In this document: piece by piece, positions 10,701-21,900 of the stretch | How the letters are laid out: each line of letters opens with the position of its first letter | How positions within the stretch are numbered: the first letter of the stretch is position 1 | DNA from: Siphonodentalium dalli | Lineage: Eukaryota > Mollusca > Scaphopoda > Gadilida > Siphonodentaliidae | Assembly (NCBI GenBank): GCA_032622095.1 | Contig: CP136065.1 | Location: 67,425,675 to 67,489,674 of the forward strand | Length of the DNA stretch: 64,000 bases | Reading direction: 5' to 3' | Program-made: the position numbers and the translations under genes | The notes under the pieces: generated by a model | The model's database searches: none | Told to the model about the DNA's origin: nothing | What the model saw: only the letters and a program-made list of their open reading frames with translations

Positions 10701-13700
10701 TGATTAGCCAGTAGCATTGTGCTGCCTTTTATAACACAATCAGACTCTTGTTTAGGTAAAATGTAGTAGGTCTTTATGTAAGCATGATGTTTAAGCGATA
10801 GTGATCGTATATTTGAACCAAAATGTATGCGTTTTAATATTTTTCTGTTTACGGTGTTTGGAACAAATATGAATATTTTCGACAACTAAGCCCTCTCGTT
10901 CCTTTAATATAATTAATATAACATCCCTCATCCAATAATCTCCAAATTGCATATCTAATTTCAATCCTAGTTACACGTCACACCGCCCCTCATCATTTGC
11001 CAATTGTACACCCTTTTTTTTGCTGCTGCAACTGCTCAATTTCTTTAAAAATTATTGAAAAAATGGCCCTCCCGCCCGCCGACATTAACCTCTGATTTTT
11101 TTTTTCGATCATCGGTCCACACCAAAATTGAGCACCTATTTAAACCGACTATACACGGTGGTGTAATAGATCAACCGTTAATTTAACCGTTTAGGTAGCA
11201 TATTTCCACGTATACGTTATCACGAAAAATCCCTGCTGATCTGTTATTAATGAACCAAACAATTAACATGTCAACACACTCTGGCCCGCCAATGCTACAG
11301 TGTATAAACGTAACGGGACAAATATTCACAATATATTGGCAGCTAACGAGAACATTCATCACCAGCAATATGCTCACCCCTTTCAGCTGATACGATAGAT
11401 ACTAAACGATTTGTTACTTTTAATTACCCGTACTTAATTACACTACTTGCGTGTTAATAAAGTACGACCCCATTACCACTAAATGTGAAACATGTGATTT
11501 AGAACATTAATATTCACTCTTACATAGTTCCACATCCAAGGCTCGTCTTGTGTAATCGTATGTCAGTTGTAACGTTGTGAAACTGCAACCGAACTGAATC
11601 ATTCTATGCTAAATAGTTCATGGGTGACCTGATGCATGCATCTTAGTTTTCTTGTTCTGATTGGTACTGTACACGCACGTCATGGGAGGAAACTCCCACC
11701 GAGCACGCATCAACACGAAGAGAAACTTTACATTGGTCGGTCAATAGAAGGATTCATTGTGGCGTCAACGGGTTAAACAAACATGTCACGGAAGCGCCTT
11801 CCTCCCAAAATGTCACCTGGTGATCAGATTGTCCCATAAGGTTTCCTTTTCTGGATCAGTTTGTCCGAGAGTATAAAGTAGTAGTTACCCACGCATACAC
11901 AGTAAACGTACATGTATGTTTCTATTGGGAGATTTTCGTACTTTATTCCATTTGCTCTATGTTCATGTTCATTGTTCTTGAATATTGGCTGTAATCTGTT
12001 TGCGAATGCATGTACATTTTTGCTTATTTGAAAGACAAATACAAGAAAGACAAATTTCAGAGATGTACATATCCGTTAATCTGACAAGGGAGTGTATCTG
12101 AAGGCACATCAGTCATGTTCCACCTTATACCTTGCAGAAAAAAAATGACGAATCATGCCTAAAAATGCAAGCTACACATATCTCGAAATAGAGAGTATAC
12201 ATGACATCGTGTACATCGTCTAGTTTTTTCCGTAGTCATTTGGCTTCGTGACAAGGAGAAACGGTTCTGTCATACAATAGTATACATGTATACACATATA
12301 TTTATAGACTGTAAAAAGTGGTGTTTAACTTTTAAACGCAAAATTCGTGACAAAGTGGACGTGTTTAAAAGTCGTTTTAAATGTTTAAAAATTAACGAGG
12401 CCTGGCCCGTGAGGTGTTTAAAATTAAACTTGTTTTTTAAAAAGCATATTGTAAACACTCTTTAACGGAGTCGTTTGTTTTAAAACATGTTTTAACGCTA
12501 GCGTTAACAACGTGGTGTTTGACTTAAATTATTTTTTTAATTGGCTATTTGTGATGATTTTGAGCACATCCAATTTAAATCAGGTACATGTATGTTTTAA
12601 AATGCGGCTAGTTAAATACTTTCCTATCAAATACCATACAATAAAACACATTCCATGACACGTTTGATCCGTACTTGTTAAACGTCGTCACAAAGAGGAA
12701 ACTAATTCGGCAATTGGTGTGAAACTTTATGTTATGACATCTAGCGCCGAGTGATACGTTAATAGAATAATGACTTGACGCAAATACACAACTTGATCTA
12801 ACGCGTCTTTTAGACTACCTTTTAGAGTGATCATTATGGGTTAATGTTAATTAATTGCTTCCTTGTGCTAATCATTCATACTACGTACTTATCAGAAGTA
12901 GATAATTAAACCCCCGATTGATTCTCGACTAACACAACAATGCGAGAAACTTGAGGTATACAAATCGTAATTGGTCTGTATATAAATAAATAATTCACAT
13001 ATCCCCTGCATGGCAATTTTCCACCTTTGCCAATTTTAAACATAAATGGATCAATCGTCCAGCGAGGAAATATCGATAGTGAACAACGGGACCAGTGAGT
13101 TTGTGTACGATGTAGTCCGTGCGATCAATATCGAAAACGATGCGAATTTACACGACGAACAAGACGCTACATCTAATGCTGAACTAAAAAAAAAAACGCA
13201 AATGCGTGTGAACTGCGATAGAGCACATATAACAGATACCATGCATGTAGACAATACTGTATTTATCCCACAGTCGTATGATAACAAATACAGGTTTGCC
13301 AGAATGACTACCTTTAATAATGAATGAACAGAAATTAGAACAGGTAGCCGAAACATGATGGTCTAAATTTTGGGATTTCATCTAATGCATTACGCCCCTT
13401 TGTTGGTCACACAAGCGGCGCGTAATAGAACAGAGAAGCATCCACACAACAGCGTGTAATCTCTATAGCATGGGAACATATGCTGTCCTGTTCAAGTGGA
13501 CCTGAAAAATAACATATGGGTTCGGAAAAGTTCCCTGAAAAGTTAATGTCAAAGGTCAAATTGCACCTCAGGGGTGGGAGGGCGGGAGCAAAATACACAG
13601 ACTTCTTTTTCCGAATTCGGAGACAACAGAAAGGCTGTGACCTTCTACCGTCCATATTAATCCGTTTCCGAAATAGAACAGGGCTAATTACTTCCCTACT

Positions 13701-14215
13701 GATGCCTATCTGATAAATAATTATTCTATCTACGTGTCAAGTATAGTTAGAAAATGTGTACATTTAAATTTGAATTAGTCTATTGTAAATCTAGATAAAG
13801 TTAGCAACCATGCCGAAGGCCACCAAAACCAGAAGAATATAAATATTAGCAGACATAATAATCTTTGCAGGGCTTGCATCCGGAGTTCGAGCATAAAGGG
13901 TTGACACGGCTTATACTATGTTATCCTCTGATGTCGAATCAATGGTGTTAATGCCAACATGAGAAATGACATGAGTGTATGGCATTTATAGGTTTACCGT
14001 TCAACTTCTTGATTTGTATCAAATTAGCCAGTCTCTTTTTGTTGATTCATCAACAGATCACGATTTCAAGAGTACGAATACATTTAACGTGCTTGCATAT
14101 GGAGTCAGACACCAAAAGAGGACTCATCTGTCGTTTAATTGAAAAACATAAAAATGGAGTTACTTTTCAAAGACTCGTAATAATATGATCCCTCATGTTC
14201 TTAGCTATTATAAAT
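10701..14215. other. Intergenic DNA
   Basis: No convincing gene. It contains the inverted partner of the 5421 repeat (11580-11657) and an AT-rich stretch with repeated GTGTTTAA/TTTAAAAG motifs at 12310-12540 that may be a decayed element. A 93-codon open frame at 13046-13327 has its 3' end inside a dispersed stem-loop repeat (13295-13362, matched at 43832-43895). Nothing else is recognised. Confidence 0.4.
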
Positions 14216-15255
14216 TTATCTTGTACCGTATAACTTAAATATCTCTTATAAGCATCAATCGACCAGTCACACATCAACTAAATCAATTCACCCGGTACTT
14301 GTGCCTGAAAAGACCAAGTGCCCCCTCGCCTAAACCCATGGAATCAGTAGAGAACTGAATATCTACCAGTCTTTCTTATCACCTTTTAAAGCAATGCTTG
14401 AAATTGTTGACACGTGACTGGTCTGTGACCTTTCAAATGCATGAATGTGGGATTGATGACTTCCACTGGCAATAGATCTATCATATTTCTATAAGTTGCT
14501 ACTGGGCACAACCTTGAGCCTGGGACAGACAACACTGGCATTCTTAATGTTTCATGTACAAATGGAATAGCTAACAGCTAACAGGACTCATTATGATTGC
14601 AAAATGTATCACCCAAGTAAGCTGTCTCACCTGGTAAGCTGATCACCCGAATCAAACATGGAGCCGGATTCTGGAACTAAATTTGACTTTCTCAGCATTA
14701 AAAAGAATGCCATTAGAAACGATAACATGTAGCATCTTTGAGGTTATTATGATCCAAGTATATTTCTATTTCTAATTGAATAGCCGTTGAAATAGGGTCC
14801 GCTTGTTTAACGGAATGAGGGTTAAGTCTAGATAGTCCTATCAAAGTGAGTATAGTGTCATGAGCTTCAATTTGCTCGGAATTAAGACCTAACTTTATAT
14901 GCAAGGCCTTAACTCCACTCAAGAAGTTCCTGATAGAATCAGTTGGTTTGAATGATCGACGGAGAAACTGTATATAACATTGTAAAGTTTCTTACTTAAC
15001 CGGAAGTGCTTCGATCCTGAAGTATATACCAGAAAAAAGTATGACTTACACTGAATTTGATGGTTTCTATTTGTGCCTTCGGAAAATGCACTAACGACTA
15101 ACTTCTTTGTGTCTTTTTTCAATTGCTTAAATTCTAGGACTAGAACAAAAATCATCAATCATGCGAAAAGGAGAAAAAAATCGTTTTTCAACTTAATTTC
15201 CTTCAGGACTTTATCTTTGGTAGCCATATGAATCACTATTGTCAACATTTCAAGG
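14216..15255 (-). pseudogene. DIRS-type tyrosine recombinase and RNase H relic
   Basis: Read on the minus strand, this is the 3' part of a DIRS retrotransposon pol region. The first codons (15255 down to about 15170) continue an RNase H segment containing YLEMLTIV. Next comes the tyrosine recombinase: an N-terminal SAM-like part with SAFSEGTNRN, then LSGVKALHIKLG, GLSRLNPHSVKQADPI, FFLMLRKSNLVP, a CPVATYRNMIDL block, the catalytic-Arg motif HGFRRGG (about 14321-14341), and the terminal DWSIDAYKRYL carrying the nucleophile Tyr (about 14227-14265). Several stop codons and at least two frameshifts make it dead. The RNase H to recombinase spacing is shorter than usual, so an internal deletion is likely. 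The element continues across the inserted LINE at 20206-20655. Confidence 0.85.
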
Positions 15256-15267
15256 TAATTGATATGA
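15256..15267. repeat. Left target-site duplication of the LINE
   Basis: TAATTGATATGA here and TAATTGATGTGA at 20194-20205 flank the LINE and differ at one base. Removing the LINE plus one copy leaves the minus-strand DIRS RNase H frame open across the junction, which independently supports these borders. Confidence 0.8.
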
Positions 15268-15530
15268 AATGACTTTTCAATTGATGCTCGCATTGGCAGC
15301 TTTCAACCAAAGGCGTCTCGGCTCCCCAAGAGGATGAGATTCAAACGCGATGCGTCCGAAGCCCTCATTATCTATTTGATTCTTCGTTCGAGTTTTTCTG
15401 AAGATAAAGCTTTATCTGTGGTGCTGTTTATGACGTTATGCTTACCACAGCTCGTGCATTCATTCTTGATAAATGTTGTTAAACTAAACATCCCAGATCT
15501 GGGCCAGTCGCGGGAACTTGACTTTCATGT

Positions 15531-17378
15531 ATGACCCGTTCAAAGCTGAGAGCCACCTTAGCTGTAGCTTTTGTCATATCATTATTACTGCTTCTAAGTG
15601 GAGACATACATGAGAATCCGGGTTCTGTAGCCGAAGTCACTAATGGTAAAACTTGTTCAATGATGCAACTTAACACTCAAAGTATCAAGCACAAAATATC
15701 GCAAATAGATGCCGAAGCCACACATTTTGATATATGCATTTTCACAGAAACATGGCTTGATAACTCAGTTAGTAATTCTGACATAATGTTCCATGGATTT
15801 CATGAGCCGATAAGGAATGATAGAAAGACCGAAACAATAGGAGGGGTGTCAGCATCTACATTCGAAATAGTATTCCGTATAAACTTCGTGAAGACTTAAG
15901 GACTTTGCTAACCCAATTTTCCCCAAATTTGATGGAGTCAAAATAAAGGTTTATGTTCACTTTTGTTAGTAATCACAGTAACCAAACACAAGAATGCAAC
16001 ATGGTAAGAACATTATTAATGGTGGAATATGTTAGAAATACTAAATGTGAAATTTATAGAGGTTTTTAAAATCTATTTTTTCGAACCCAAAATCAATAAA
16101 CACAAAGTCCATATCAAAGACAAAAATATGGCAATGTCTACTGAACACTGTGAAGAATGATGAACAATAAAATAATATTCATATTTATCAAGCATTCTTT
16201 GATAAAATTACTAAGAACCAATTGTTTACAAATCATTGAGTAAGTTACCTGAAATCGCTTATAGTGAGGTGGAAGTTAAATGTTAATATCTGTGGACAGT
16301 GGTGTGTTGTGAATCTCTTGACAAAAGAATTGTTTAATCCCCAATCTGGTGTACCACATAGCCCAGAAACTAGGTCACCAATCATCCTGAGTCAGGATAA
16401 AGTACAGCACTGGCTGGTCATAATCCCCATGAATCCCAACAGACTTGAGTGAACATTATCTTGACCCATAAAATTCAGTTCCCAAATAGCTTTGCTGAGC
16501 AATGAAAGCTACCATTTGTAGACAACTGCTTCCAAGCCAAAAATCTTAATAAAACTGAAGAAATGTGAGTATATCTTTATTGTTCATCATTCTTCACAGT
16601 GTTCAGTACACATACCCATAACTTTTTCTTAGATATGACCTTTGTGTTTGTTGATTTTGGGTTCGAAAAAATAAATTTTAAAAACTTCTATAAATTTCAC
16701 ATTTTGAATTTCTAACATAATCTACAATGAATTATACTCTTAATTGCTACTCCATGGGTTTGGTTACTGTGATTAGTAATAAAAGTGAACATAAACCTTT
16801 ATTTTGGACTCCATTAAATTTGTGGAAAGTCCTTAATAGTACCTGACCTGGAATCAGTATGGGCTGAAGTCACAATATGCCATAAAAGAATTCTACTTGG
16901 ATGTATATATAGACCGCCAAATTCGCCGTTATCTTACTGGGACGCCATCGAATTGAATATAAAAAAAGCGATTGATGATACAAATGACATAATAATTGGA
17001 GGCGACTTTAATGAGAATTATGTAGATGGATCTGGTGGCAAAATTAATGGTATTTGTGTGCGCTGTGGTCTTTCCCAGTTAGTGCATTCCCCTACTTATT
17101 TCACAGAGACGTCTTCGACAATTCTTGACTTATTTTTGACTAATTGTCCAAATTACGTTGATAACACAGAGGTTATAAGCCCATTTTTCGAAGACAAAAT
17201 TAGATATCGCTCTCCTTTTAAAATTAACATCACACTGCCTACAGCAAATCATTCAGTTACCAAAAGACTTATTTGGGACTATAACCGAGCCGACTATGAG
17301 GGAATGAACAATGTATTTAATAATTGGAACTTTCGCAATAAAAGACTGAATTTTGATAACACAACGATAACCAGTTAA
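15531..17378 (+). pseudogene. LINE endonuclease domain, split by an insertion
   Basis: The frame opens at the ATG at 15531. Residues 12-23 are hydrophobic and are followed by GDIHENPGS (about 15600-15626), which resembles the 2A-like peptide found at the start of several CR1/L2-type LINE proteins. The apurinic-type endonuclease follows with LNTQSI and FTETWL. The frame is cut at 15899 by the TTAA-flanked element and resumes at 16833 with VPDLESVWAEV, GCIYRPP, the metal-binding GDFN, and LDLFLTN. The expected C-terminal SDH catalytic motif reads EDK, so the His is lost. The frame stops at 17378. Confidence 0.85.
15900..16832. mobile_element. Long-TIR element flanked by TTAA, inside the LINE
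   Basis: Both borders are TTAA (15896-15899 and 16833-16836). The ends are GGACTTT inward from each side, and about 280 bp at the left (15900 to about 16185) is the reverse complement of about 270 bp at the right (about 16565 to 16832) with roughly ten percent divergence and one 12 bp indel. The central 380 bp is unique and noncoding. Precise TTAA duplication is the hallmark of piggyBac-type transposition, so this is probably a non-autonomous, foldback-like element of that kind; the ends are not a textbook piggyBac CCC. Removing it with one TTAA restores an open LINE frame. Confidence 0.85.
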
Positions 17379-19706
17379 ATAACTTATATGATTATGAACG
17401 CATGTAAGATATATATTCCAAACAAAAATGTATGCATAAGAAGGGACATTCCACCATGGCTCACTTGTAGTATTAGGTAACTAATGCGTCAAAGGAATAG
17501 ACTCTATAGGATTGCAAAATGTAAAGGCTCTGACATAGCGTTGGCAAACTTCCGTAAAAAACGAAACCAATGCGTGTCCGCCGTATAAAGAAAGCAAAAA
17601 TAGACCATGATGCGAAAATCGACACAATATTAGCAGACCCAAAAACAGACATGTCTACTTGGTGGAAACAACTTCAGAAACTCTTATTCCCAAATAATAA
17701 CAGAAGCGTACCTCCTCTTTCATGTGGGAAAAATTATATGGTCTCGCCAGATGAAAAGGCGAATGCTTTAAACGACTACTTTTGTGAAATATCAAACATA
17801 GACGATAGATCACATATCATACCACAGTATAATCACGAATGCAGATCAAATGTTGATACAGAATTAACAGAAATTAGTATCACGTCAGTTGACGAATATA
17901 ACGCACTGAAGGCACTAAAAGTGTCCAAAGCGAGTGGCCCCGATAATATTAGCCCACGTGTATTAAAAGTATGTGCGTCCTCCCTATGTGAACCTCTTGC
18001 ATATTTCTTCAACAAATTTACCGATGACGGTTATTATCCATCTGAGTGGAAGCGATCCAATGTAACCCCCGTCTTCAAGAGTGGTGATCCAAGTGTCATA
18101 TCTAACTACCGCCCAATCTCACTATTGAGCTGCGTATCAAAAACATACGAAAAGTGCATATATAAATACCTCTCGTCGTATCTCGACAAACACAATTTGC
18201 TTTCTATTTACCAATCTGGGTTCACTAAAGGTGATTATTCCGTATACCAACTTATATATATGATTATATTAGCAGATCACTCGAAGAAGGTAAGGATGTG
18301 CGTTGTATTTTTTGTGACATCAGTAGAGCTTTTGACAAAGTATGGCATAAGATGCTTCTACATAAACTCTCGAAAATGGCTATAAATGGCAAGGCATATA
18401 ACTTGATTAAATTATATTTACAATCCAGACAACAGAGAGTCATAATTGATAATGCTAGCTCCGACTGGCAGGGTGTGTCAGGTCCTGATTTTAGGTCCTC
18501 TCCTATTTCTTGTATATATTAATGATATAACTGAAAATATTATATGTAATATTCGACTTTTTGCAGACGACATTTCAATATATTTATGGGTTGAAAATCC
18601 AACATTAGCTACAGAAATCATGAATAATGATATTCAAACAATTGTGAACTGGTCAAACACGTGGTTAGTAAAATTTAATCCTCTAAAAACCGAAGCGTTA
18701 ATATTATTGAGGACGAATTCTGCTATTGTCCACCCACCATTAACAGTGGCGGCATCGCAAATTACTGAGGTAAGTTCTCATAAACATTTAGGTGTCTCTT
18801 TCGATAACAACGGATCCTGGGAAACTCATACAGATGATAACCGAAAAGGCCTGGAAAAGAGTAAATCATATTCGGAGATATAAGTTCCGACTGAGCAGGA
18901 CAACCCTTGAAAAATCCTATTTCTCATATGTAAGGCCCATACTTGAATATGCGTCACCTGTTTGGAATAATATACCAATTTATAAGAGCGACATAATTGA
19001 AGATATCCAATATGAGATGGCGATGATTGTTACTGGGGCTACACGAAGAAACCTATTACTTGAAACTGGTTGGGAAACCCTTTCATCCAGGAGACATACC
19101 CAACAAATGGTATTATTTTACAAGATGCATAGAAACCAGGCCCCATCATATCTTTATAGCACGATCCCACCCGATTCGACATCTTCTGGATATAATCACA
19201 GGCGCGTAAGTATTCACACTCCAAATAGTAACAGAAATAAATATATGGATACGTTCTTACCGTCAGCAATACGCGCATGGAATAATATACCTGTCTCAAT
19301 AAAAGCATCATCAACCGTGGAAGAATTCAAGCGTCTTCTGAATGTCGGTCATACTAATTTAGCTAAGTTTTATTATCATAGTCACTCTCGTAGAGGCCAA
19401 GTATATCACACTAGAATGAGACTGGGGTGCAGCCATCTGAACAAAGATCTTGTTGTTAATCACGTAAGAGATTCCCCATTTTGCTCTTGTGGAGAATTTG
19501 TAGTTCAATCCGCGTACCATTTTCTTTTGCAATGTCCTCAATATAGTCAAATTAGTGCTGATATGATAGCCGCTCCGCCATTTTCGCGAGCACATGTGAA
19601 CATTGATGTCCTATTGTATGGGTCTAATGATATGTCCGATGAAACAAATTCTATAATATTTGAAGCTGTACAACAGTTTATTATCCAAAGTCGACGTTTC
19701 GCGTAA
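17379..19706 (+). pseudogene. LINE reverse transcriptase and C-terminal region
   Basis: The coding sequence is spread over several frames (17570-18385, 18298-18522, 18446-18883, 18792-19706), showing at least three frameshifts. Reverse transcriptase motifs are in order: KASGPDNISPRVLK, SNYRPISLLS, QSGF, IFCDISRAFDKVWH (first catalytic Asp), LGPLLFLVYINDI, and LFADD (catalytic Asp pair, about 18560). The thumb follows with VKFNPLKTEAL and HLGVSF. Downstream, RRHTQQMVLFYKM and FLPSAIRAWNNIP are typical of CR1-like C-termini, and a CSCGE...YHFLLQCP cluster (about 19480-19540) resembles a CCHC-type knuckle. It ends at the stop at 19704-19706. Confidence 0.88.
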
Positions 19707-20193
19707 TGTGTGAACTTCGTGTGCAGGGGGTCGTGTGTGTGAACATGATGTGCATAACTTGTTTGTATAAATATGTAAGTCGCGTTTCTGCACCTTGTGT
19801 TCGGGCACATCCGACTGTCTGCTCATTGAGCAACCGTGCTGACCTTGGTATAGTAATGGACTTAATACTGGTTGTACTTACTAATTGTATTTAGATTATT
19901 GATACGCACTACCAGTATAACAGTGATCCTAATATATATTTAGCTTCATGTAGCATCTCTCCGGGGTTCCGAGACGTATTTGGCGTCTAATTACGTTTCT
20001 ATATTGGACATTACAGTGATTACCCTGTAGTTGTCTGTATTGACACTCGGGGTAAAATCTCTAGAGGAAAGGATTTTTATAAAAGCCATAGGCTCATGGC
20101 TTGTCATTCAATCCTCATTTGAACCATTTGTTATTTTCTATATGTATAATTGTCAATGTGATGTTCTTTTGTTCAAATAAATATTGTTTACAC

Positions 20194-20205
20194 TAATTGA
20201 TGTGA
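20194..20205. repeat. Right target-site duplication of the LINE
   Basis: Matches 15256-15267 at 11 of 12 positions and follows directly on the LINE 3' end. It marks the return to the older DIRS sequence. Confidence 0.8.
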
Positions 20206-20655
20206 GTAGGAAGTTGCTCATGGAAATTCTAGTTGCCACAAAGCCCACCGCGGGCCAATAATGTGACATCTGATGCTACAATCCCATCTGCCTGCGACCA
20301 ATTTTCCCAGGGCATCATGGAAACACCGTTATAAATAGGAAGAAATCATCAAAATTCTTGACACTAATATTCTGCCCGGGCTTACGCAGCTTGTCACAAA
20401 ATGCAGTTTCCCAAGAAGGGATTAGACCTCTTTAAGAGTGGCACAACGTTTTTCAATCCAGATTCTGACAATTTCCCTGATTTCAACCAACCGGTCTGCT
20501 GTTATTTCAAGAGTGAGTATCAGTGTCAAATAAGACACAAAAAACACCATATTGGTTGTAGGGCTACATAATTTTGAGCTGGTCTCTGCAAATTCCCATT
20601 TGTCTATAAATTTTAACAACGTTGGGAATGCGGTCTCAGCAAAATTAGTGATCAA
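20206..20655 (-). pseudogene. DIRS reverse transcriptase thumb and RNase H relic
   Basis: On the minus strand from about 20655 downward there is a decayed reverse transcriptase end with SPTTNMVF and LTLEITADRLVEIREIV. It is followed by the DIRS-typical SLLGKLHFVTSCVSPGRI and then an RNase H start with MPWENWSQADGIVASDV. Stops and frame changes occur. The sequence runs directly into the LINE target site and continues at 15255 on the far side. The catalytic palm of the reverse transcriptase, expected at higher coordinates, is not recognisable, so the 5' part of the element is deleted or too decayed. Confidence 0.8.
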
Positions 20656-21400
20656 GAGGATTCAATTTTGATTTTGAAGGAACATTAATCGGATCACGAT
20701 CTGGTCATGCTACTTTGTAAGGAATACACATGTGATGCCTCGGAATGAAATGCCTTGTCTCGTTTAACTTGCCAGCATGTCGCAAACAAATGCTCAATAG
20801 ATACAACTTGACACTCACCATCGCCGTGTGTGGTGCTTGCATTTATATATCTGTTTCTATTAAACGTAGAACAGAACCACGAACCTTGATTGTCAGAAAT
20901 GTGTCACTCGGTGCAGTAGTCTTGACCGACTATGTAGGGAATAATTTAGGTCTGCTTCTAACAAGCTTTGCGATAATCGGAGCTTGGTTCGTAGAGGAAT
21001 TATCAGCTCAAGTATTAATACCTAGCTCCAACCGACGGAGCCAATCTCCGTAAAAATTTAAAGGAGCTTCCAATCATATATTGTGTGATATTGTAAAATC
21101 TTTTTTATCAGTTTTAATCGACATTGCTTTCTCGTGATTGGCTCCAATTATCCGGCAATAAATTGCTGAAATGTCAAGCCACTATACGCTAGGTTGGAGC
21201 CTACATATTCAAACTGCAATGTTGAGTGTGGAAATTATGGGGATGCATTACACGATCACTAGCTTGAGCTTCGATACCAGATGTGTGTACGGCAGAGTCA
21301 CTTACGATGATACTTTGTCTCAACTCTCTCTTCAATTTCAATCTCAACGTCTTTCAAGTTATCGTCGACTTCAGAAACACTTCCTCCTGCTAGACCCATT
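20656..21400. other. Unassigned, possibly decayed DIRS sequence
   Basis: A DIRS palm domain would be expected here on the minus strand, but I cannot see it. A plus-strand 102-codon frame (20745-21053) has no recognisable domain. Short GGAGC/GCTCC inverted motifs occur at 20980-21160. Confidence 0.3.
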
Positions 21401-21404
21401 CGTC

Positions 21405-21700
21405 TCATTTTTGAGTCAACCAATCGATTGAGAAATTCATTTTGTCTCAGATCGTCAAGATCTTTCTGATCTTACTTAGAGTATTGCTGTCCACAACTGT
21501 AGCTGTCATTCGGGTTACACAAACTACTCATACGTCTCAATTGTGCCGTATCATTACTCGTTCGATCCAACTCTGCATGCAGTCGTCTCTTCTCTGCCAG
21601 TTGTCTCTCTTCCTCACATTCGCGTTTCGGTTCGGCCAGCTGATCCTTCAACTTTCGGGTTCGTCATCGTCGCTGACAACCTCGTTCACTTTTCACATAG
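21405..21700 (-). pseudogene. Charged coiled-coil coding relic
   Basis: Read on the minus strand, about 95 codons are open with one internal stop. The composition is strongly coding-like and helical: KDQLAEPKRECEEERQLAEK, then RRLHAELDRTSN, and after the stop DDLRQNEFLNRLVDSKMRR and KDVEIEIEERVETKYH. The Glu/Lys/Arg/Leu-rich pattern suggests a coiled coil. A consensus-like splice donor (CGTAAGTGA) follows at about 21300. It lies about 750 bp upstream, in element orientation, of the DIRS pol relic. It could be that element's ORF1 (Gag-like) product or a stray host exon. The family is not recognised. Confidence 0.45.
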
Positions 21701-21870
21701 ATATCGTCAGCTGCGACCTCTTGATATCTAAAATATGAACCTTACCTGTCTTCTTTCGATATGTCAGGCGATGTCGACTGTCGTCCCGTATGAAGTGCCT
21801 CATAATTAACCACCTTGGCGTTTCGAGGGTCAGAATGAAGTTGACAATTTATTTTTAGGAACAGTATACG

Positions 21871-21900
21871 ATAAGATAAGATAAGATAGATAAGATAAAT
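21871..21900. repeat. GATAA microsatellite
   Basis: GATAA is repeated five to six times with one GATA slip. Confidence 0.8.

Larger units (their letters stand above)
15268..20193 (+). mobile_element. CR1-type non-LTR retrotransposon (LINE), dead
   Basis: Nearly full-length LINE on the plus strand. It has a short 5' leader, an ORF2-like coding region of endonuclease then reverse transcriptase then a C-terminal Cys/His segment, and a 3' UTR of about 490 bp (19707-20193) ending near CAAATAAATATTG. It is inserted in a minus-strand DIRS element with a 12 bp target duplication. It is inactivated by a 933 bp insertion (15900-16832), several frameshifts and stops. Endonuclease plus FADD-type reverse transcriptase places it among CR1/L2-like invertebrate LINEs; the exact clade is not determined. 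Confidence 0.88.

Noticed and set aside
13046-13327. 93-codon plus-strand open frame with acidic N-terminus
   Set aside because: No recognisable domain, and its 3' end runs into a dispersed stem-loop repeat also found at 43832-43895. Coding status cannot be supported.
19039-19826. Several minus-strand frames
   Set aside because: Shadows of the plus-strand LINE coding sequence and its 3' UTR.
20745-21053. 102-codon frame with two hydrophobic stretches
   Set aside because: No family resemblance and no gene context. It lies where decayed DIRS sequence is expected.
21171-21738. Plus-strand frames of 62-98 codons
   Set aside because: They are antisense to the minus-strand coiled-coil relic, whose translation looks much more protein-like.
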